This document shows positions 5,273 to 5,628 of a stretch of 5,628 nt of DNA, one piece after another; the first letter of the stretch is position 1, and every line of letters begins with the position of its first letter. Source of the stretch: Methylovulum sp. (GTDB lineage Bacteria; Pseudomonadota; Gammaproteobacteria; Methylococcales; Methylomonadaceae). Both the position numbers and the translations under genes were made by a program. Location: positions 1 through 5,628 of the forward strand of contig JAQTNZ010000202.1 of the NCBI GenBank assembly GCA_028713595.1, written 5' to 3'. Below the pieces are notes generated by a model. The model made no database searches and was not told where the DNA came from. It worked only from the letters and a program-made list of their open reading frames with translations.

Positions 5273-5628
5273 ACGTTATGACTCCTGTCTACCCATGAAT
5301 GGATTGCAAAAGTGTCATAGTCGGTTGAGCTCATTCTCGATATATGTGCCTCAATATCAGCACATGTCCAGAGCGGAGATATTGGATCGTCACCTTTCCT
5401 TGCGTCACATTTATTATTTAATTGCCGTATTTCATACAAATTAGGATAGTATTTAATTATATAAGACATATAAATATCAGCTTCCGAAGGATAGCATTTT
5501 TTATTAACCAAATTATAAGTCTTATTTATAAAACTTTGTCTTGTATATTTGAAACGATCTAACATTTCATCGATGTATGATCTGCGATAAAATCCCATAT
5601 CCGCTATAAACGAATGATTATATACTCT
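5257..5628 (-). CDS. Unrecognised protein, C-terminal part (start lies beyond right edge)
   Basis: The frame is open from the right edge: ten codons (RVYNHSFIAD) precede the ATG at 5598, and no ribosome binding site stands before that ATG, so the true start is probably outside the window. The 123 visible residues include HSFIADMGFYRRSYIDEML, YPSEADIYMSYIIKYYP and a C-terminal YDTFAIHSWVDRSHNVWKKK. The DxGFYRR and acidic EAD segments, together with the many Tyr residues, bring to mind the C-terminal part of a nucleotide-sugar glycosyltransferase, which would fit the SAM methyltransferase downstream, but I cannot establish this. The stop overlaps the next gene by 16 bases. Confidence 0.6.
   Translation of the reverse strand, partial: RVYNHSFIADMGFYRRSYIDEMLDRFKYTRQSFINKTYNLVNKKCYPSEADIYMSYIIKYYPNLYEIRQLNNKCDARKGDDPISPLWTCADIEAHISRMSSTDYDTFAIHSWVDRSHNVWKKK

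Overview
The window is built in layers, and every credible gene reads leftwards (minus strand). The two flanks (about 1-1001 and 4030-5628) are AT-rich, roughly one third G+C by eye. They hold tightly packed or overlapping small genes of phage or mobile-element type. The middle block (about 1008-4028) is close to half G+C and is organised differently. I cannot name the organism; a low-GC phage, prophage or integrative element is the best reading.

Right flank, in reading order: the 3' end of an unrecognised gene (5257 to the window edge), a Cys-rich 66-residue protein, an unrecognised basic protein, a class I SAM-dependent methyltransferase, and a small protein coupled to it by ATGA and ending at 4029. 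Left flank: a Trp-rich/zinc-ribbon protein (439-963), a MazG-like nucleotide pyrophosphohydrolase (125-427), and the start of an unrecognised gene cut by the left edge. Joined directly, the flanks would form one compact leftward operon.

The middle block looks like an array of four integron gene cassettes without an integrase in the window. Four imperfect inverted repeats with attC layout end at R'-like cores: GTTATAC (3509-3503), GTTAGAA (2483-2477), GTTGGTG (2126-2120) and GTTAGGC (1008-1002). A fifth core, GTTGGGC (4029-4023), opens the array. In cassettes 1 and 2 the R'' box is an exact 7/7 reverse complement of the core made from the cassette's own first bases, as expected if each once circularised. 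The cassettes carry (1) an ASCH-domain protein; (2) a beta-class DNA methyltransferase with a run of ten cysteines; (3) a Cys-rich protein with a TTG start; and (4) three small phage-type proteins, the last Lar-like. The array appears to have entered between the G and TT of a GTT that overlaps the TAG stop of the gene at 4029.

Inside cassette 4, 22-bp inverted repeats (20/22) bound a 353-bp segment holding one small gene, with GTGCT just outside each end. Removing the segment brings its two neighbours to 14 bp spacing. The window can therefore be read as a small inverted-repeat-bounded element inside a cassette, inside a cassette array, inside a phage-like operon. The recognisable cassette cargo (DNA methyltransferase, Lar-like, ASCH) is typical phage accessory content and suggests DNA modification or anti-restriction, but that is inference.
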